From Elymus sibiricus (taxonomy: Eukaryota; Streptophyta; Magnoliopsida; Poales; Poaceae), in NCBI GenBank assembly GCA_039707655.1, contig CM077665.1, forward strand, positions 448,135,531 through 448,199,530: a DNA stretch of 64,000 bases, given 5' to 3'. Every line of letters begins with the position of its first letter. Positions within the stretch are counted from its first letter, which is position 1. The notes under the pieces were generated by a model. That model made no database searches and was not told the origin of the DNA. It was given only the letters and a program-made list of their open reading frames with translations. Shown piece after piece: positions 62,817 to 64,000 of the stretch. A program made the translations under genes and the position numbers.

Positions 62817-64000
62817 CAGTTTTTCCCGCAACCCTCTCAACTTTTTAGCACATGCTATGTGGGTGAAATTATGATACCATGCCAATTTTCAACCATTTCA
62901 GAGTTCATTTGCAGTGCTTTTCAATCTCAGGGTCATCTTAGCTCAAAATAAATCATGAAATGCATGAAAAATAGCAAATGATGTCAGAAAAGGGTTGAAA
63001 AGTGATGATGTGGCTTTGAATGGTGCATATTGAATGCAGAAAAAGTCTTGAGTTAAAATATGTTTAAAAATGAAATCCCTTTTGTAATAGACGAGTTTTC
63101 GTTCGAAACCCTGATACTTCGAAGGAGATTGTCCAGTTTGTACACGAAGTGCATCCAGTGTTCCCGTAACCCTCTCAACTTTTTAGCACATGCTATGTGG
63201 GTGAAATTATGATACCATGCCAATTTTCAACCATTTCAGAGTTCATTTGCAGTGCTTTTCAATCTCAGGGTCATCTTAGCTCAAAATAAATCATGAAATG
63301 CATGAAAAATAGCAAATGAAGTCAGAAAAGGGTTGAAAAGTGATGATGTGGCTTTGAATGGTGCATATTGAATGCAGAAAAAGTCTTGAGTTAAAAAATG
63401 TTTAAAAATATGAAATCCCTTTGTAATAGACATGTTTTCGTCCGAAACCCTGATACTTCGAAGGAGATTGTCCAGTTTCTACACGAAGTACATCCAGTTT
63501 TTCCCGTAACCCTCTCAACTTTTTAGCACATGCTATGTGTTTGAAATTCTGATACCATGCCAATTTTCAACCATTCCAGAGTTCATTTGCAGTGCTTTTC
63601 AATCTCAGGGTCATCTTAGCTCAAAATAAATCATGAAACGCATGAAAAATAGCAAATGCATGGTATCATGAAAAATAGCAAATCATGAAAAGTCATGAAA
63701 TGCATGAATGCAGAAAAAGTCTTGAGTTTAAATATGTTTAAAAATATGAAATCCCATTGTAATAGACATATTTTCGTCCGAAACCCTAATACTTCGAAGG
63801 AGATTGTCCAGTTTCTACACGAAGTACATCCAGTTTTTCCCGTAACCCTCTCAACTTTTTAGCACATGCTATGTGGGTGAAATTATGATACCATGCCAAT
63901 TTTCAACAATTCCAGAGTTCATTTGAAGTGCTTTTCAATCTCAGGGTCATCTTAGCTCAAAATAAATCATGAAATGCATGAAAAATAGCAAATGAAGTCA
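62817..64000. repeat. Degenerate tail: three complete monomers and a 170-bp partial
   Basis: Starts 62817, 63156, 63495 and 63831, lengths 339, 339 and 336. They fit no HOR in the window and carry private changes at a higher rate: cccgcaaccctc at the first start, tccagtgttcccg at 63153-63165, gttaaaaaatg near 63391, gtgtttgaaattctg near 63537, gaaacgcatg near 63636, ttgagtttaaatatg and gacatattttcg in the third. This looks like approach to an array edge or an older domain. Confidence 0.85.
63641..63710. repeat. Locally scrambled segment within a monomer
   Basis: Where a normal monomer runs from gcaaatgaagtcag to tgaatgcagaaaaag, this one has an unrelated order of familiar pieces. The 17-base string catgaaaaatagcaaat occurs twice (63641-63657 and 63668-63684). 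Between them, gcatggtatcat (63658-63669) is the reverse complement of the atgataccatgc found in every monomer's left half. A second atgcatgaa follows near 63700. The pattern suggests template switching with a short inversion. Confidence 0.8.

Larger units (their letters stand above)
1..64000. repeat. Satellite DNA array, ~340-bp monomer, 188 complete copies plus one partial
   Basis: The same ~340-bp unit recurs head to tail across the full window with no inversion of a whole monomer and no unrelated insertion. Lengths are mostly 338, 339 or 340 bp, set by a few recurrent one-base indels: gcttttcaatc versus gctttcaatc, ggtgcatatt versus ggtcatatt, gcagaaaaagtc versus gcagaaaagtc, and taaaaatatgaaat versus taaaaaatgaaat. 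Neighbouring monomers differ at a modest number of linked diagnostic sites, whereas monomers one HOR period apart are nearly identical. Neither array edge is present at the left; the right end is more degenerate. Likely role is structural heterochromatin (inference). The family and species are not recognised. Confidence 0.98.

Noticed and set aside
62754..62951. A 65-codon plus-strand open frame
   Set aside because: It crosses a monomer boundary at 62817 and exists only because of local substitutions (gcaagaagtgc, cccgcaacc) in a degenerating monomer.
63641..63710. Small inserted element or target-site duplication
   Set aside because: All pieces derive from the satellite itself, including the inverted 12-mer, and the monomer is shorter than normal, so a rearrangement explains it better than insertion.
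1..64000. CRISPR array, rDNA or tandem gene family
   Set aside because: There are no short direct repeats with unique spacers, no rRNA or tRNA motifs, and no conserved long coding frame; the repeat is continuous satellite without spacers.
1..64000. Transposon or retroelement insertion
   Set aside because: I found no interruption of the monomer rhythm large enough to hold an element, no terminal repeats and no transposase or reverse transcriptase frame.

Overview
The whole 64-kb window is one uninterrupted satellite DNA array. In one phase (each unit opening at cagtttttcccgtaaccctc, position 1) I can walk 188 complete monomers plus a 170-bp partial monomer at the right end, all in the same orientation. 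Most monomers are 338-341 bp; two near the right end are 339 bp and one rearranged monomer is 336 bp. I find no unique sequence, transposon, RNA gene or convincing protein gene between them. Monomer 1 has 125 G+C in 340 bases (about 37%). An array of this size and homogeneity, a monomer near twice nucleosomal length, and a pattern of CpG to TpG/CpA variation point to constitutive heterochromatin (centromeric, pericentromeric or subtelomeric) of a multicellular eukaryote. A plant is my best guess, but I do not recognise the satellite family and cannot name a species.

Above the monomer there is clear higher-order repeat (HOR) structure. HOR names here are mine. From left to right: HOR-A, a 6-mer of 2036 bp (1-5768, 2.8 copies); a 19-mer of 6447 bp present twice (4752-11198 and 11199-17645) with no difference seen; HOR-B, a 5-mer of 1696 bp in six copies (7807-21375, four of them inside the 19-mers); a mixed stretch (21376-23414); HOR-D, a 3-mer of 1019 bp (23415-25452); HOR-E, a 6-mer of 2037 bp (two full copies 27830-31903 plus a partial one at 25453-27149); HOR-F, a 4-mer of 1358 bp (32244-34959); a mixed stretch (34960-36654); HOR-G, a 4-mer of 1359 bp (36655-39372, with relatives to the right); HOR-H, a 12-mer of 4079 bp present twice (39373-47530); a mixed stretch (47531-50924); HOR-I, an 8-mer of 2718 bp whose second copy is expanded to 11 monomers by a trimer duplication (50925-57379); HOR-J, a 5-mer of 1699 bp (57040-60437); HOR-K, a 3-mer of 1020 bp (60777-62816); and a more degenerate tail (62817-64000) with one locally scrambled monomer.

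The array therefore records many generations of unequal exchange and short conversion tracts: sizes 3, 4, 5, 6, 8, 12 and 19 monomers coexist, neighbouring HORs share monomer types, and several monomers are visible left-half/right-half chimeras. Each monomer also contains a spaced inverted repeat of about 30 bp, a small tcatg/catga dyad between its arms, and a cluster of CpG-containing dyads near the right end. These are the best candidates for functional structure. The recurrent 60-93-codon open frames on the minus strand are repeated copies of the same non-coding sequence, so I do not annotate them as genes.
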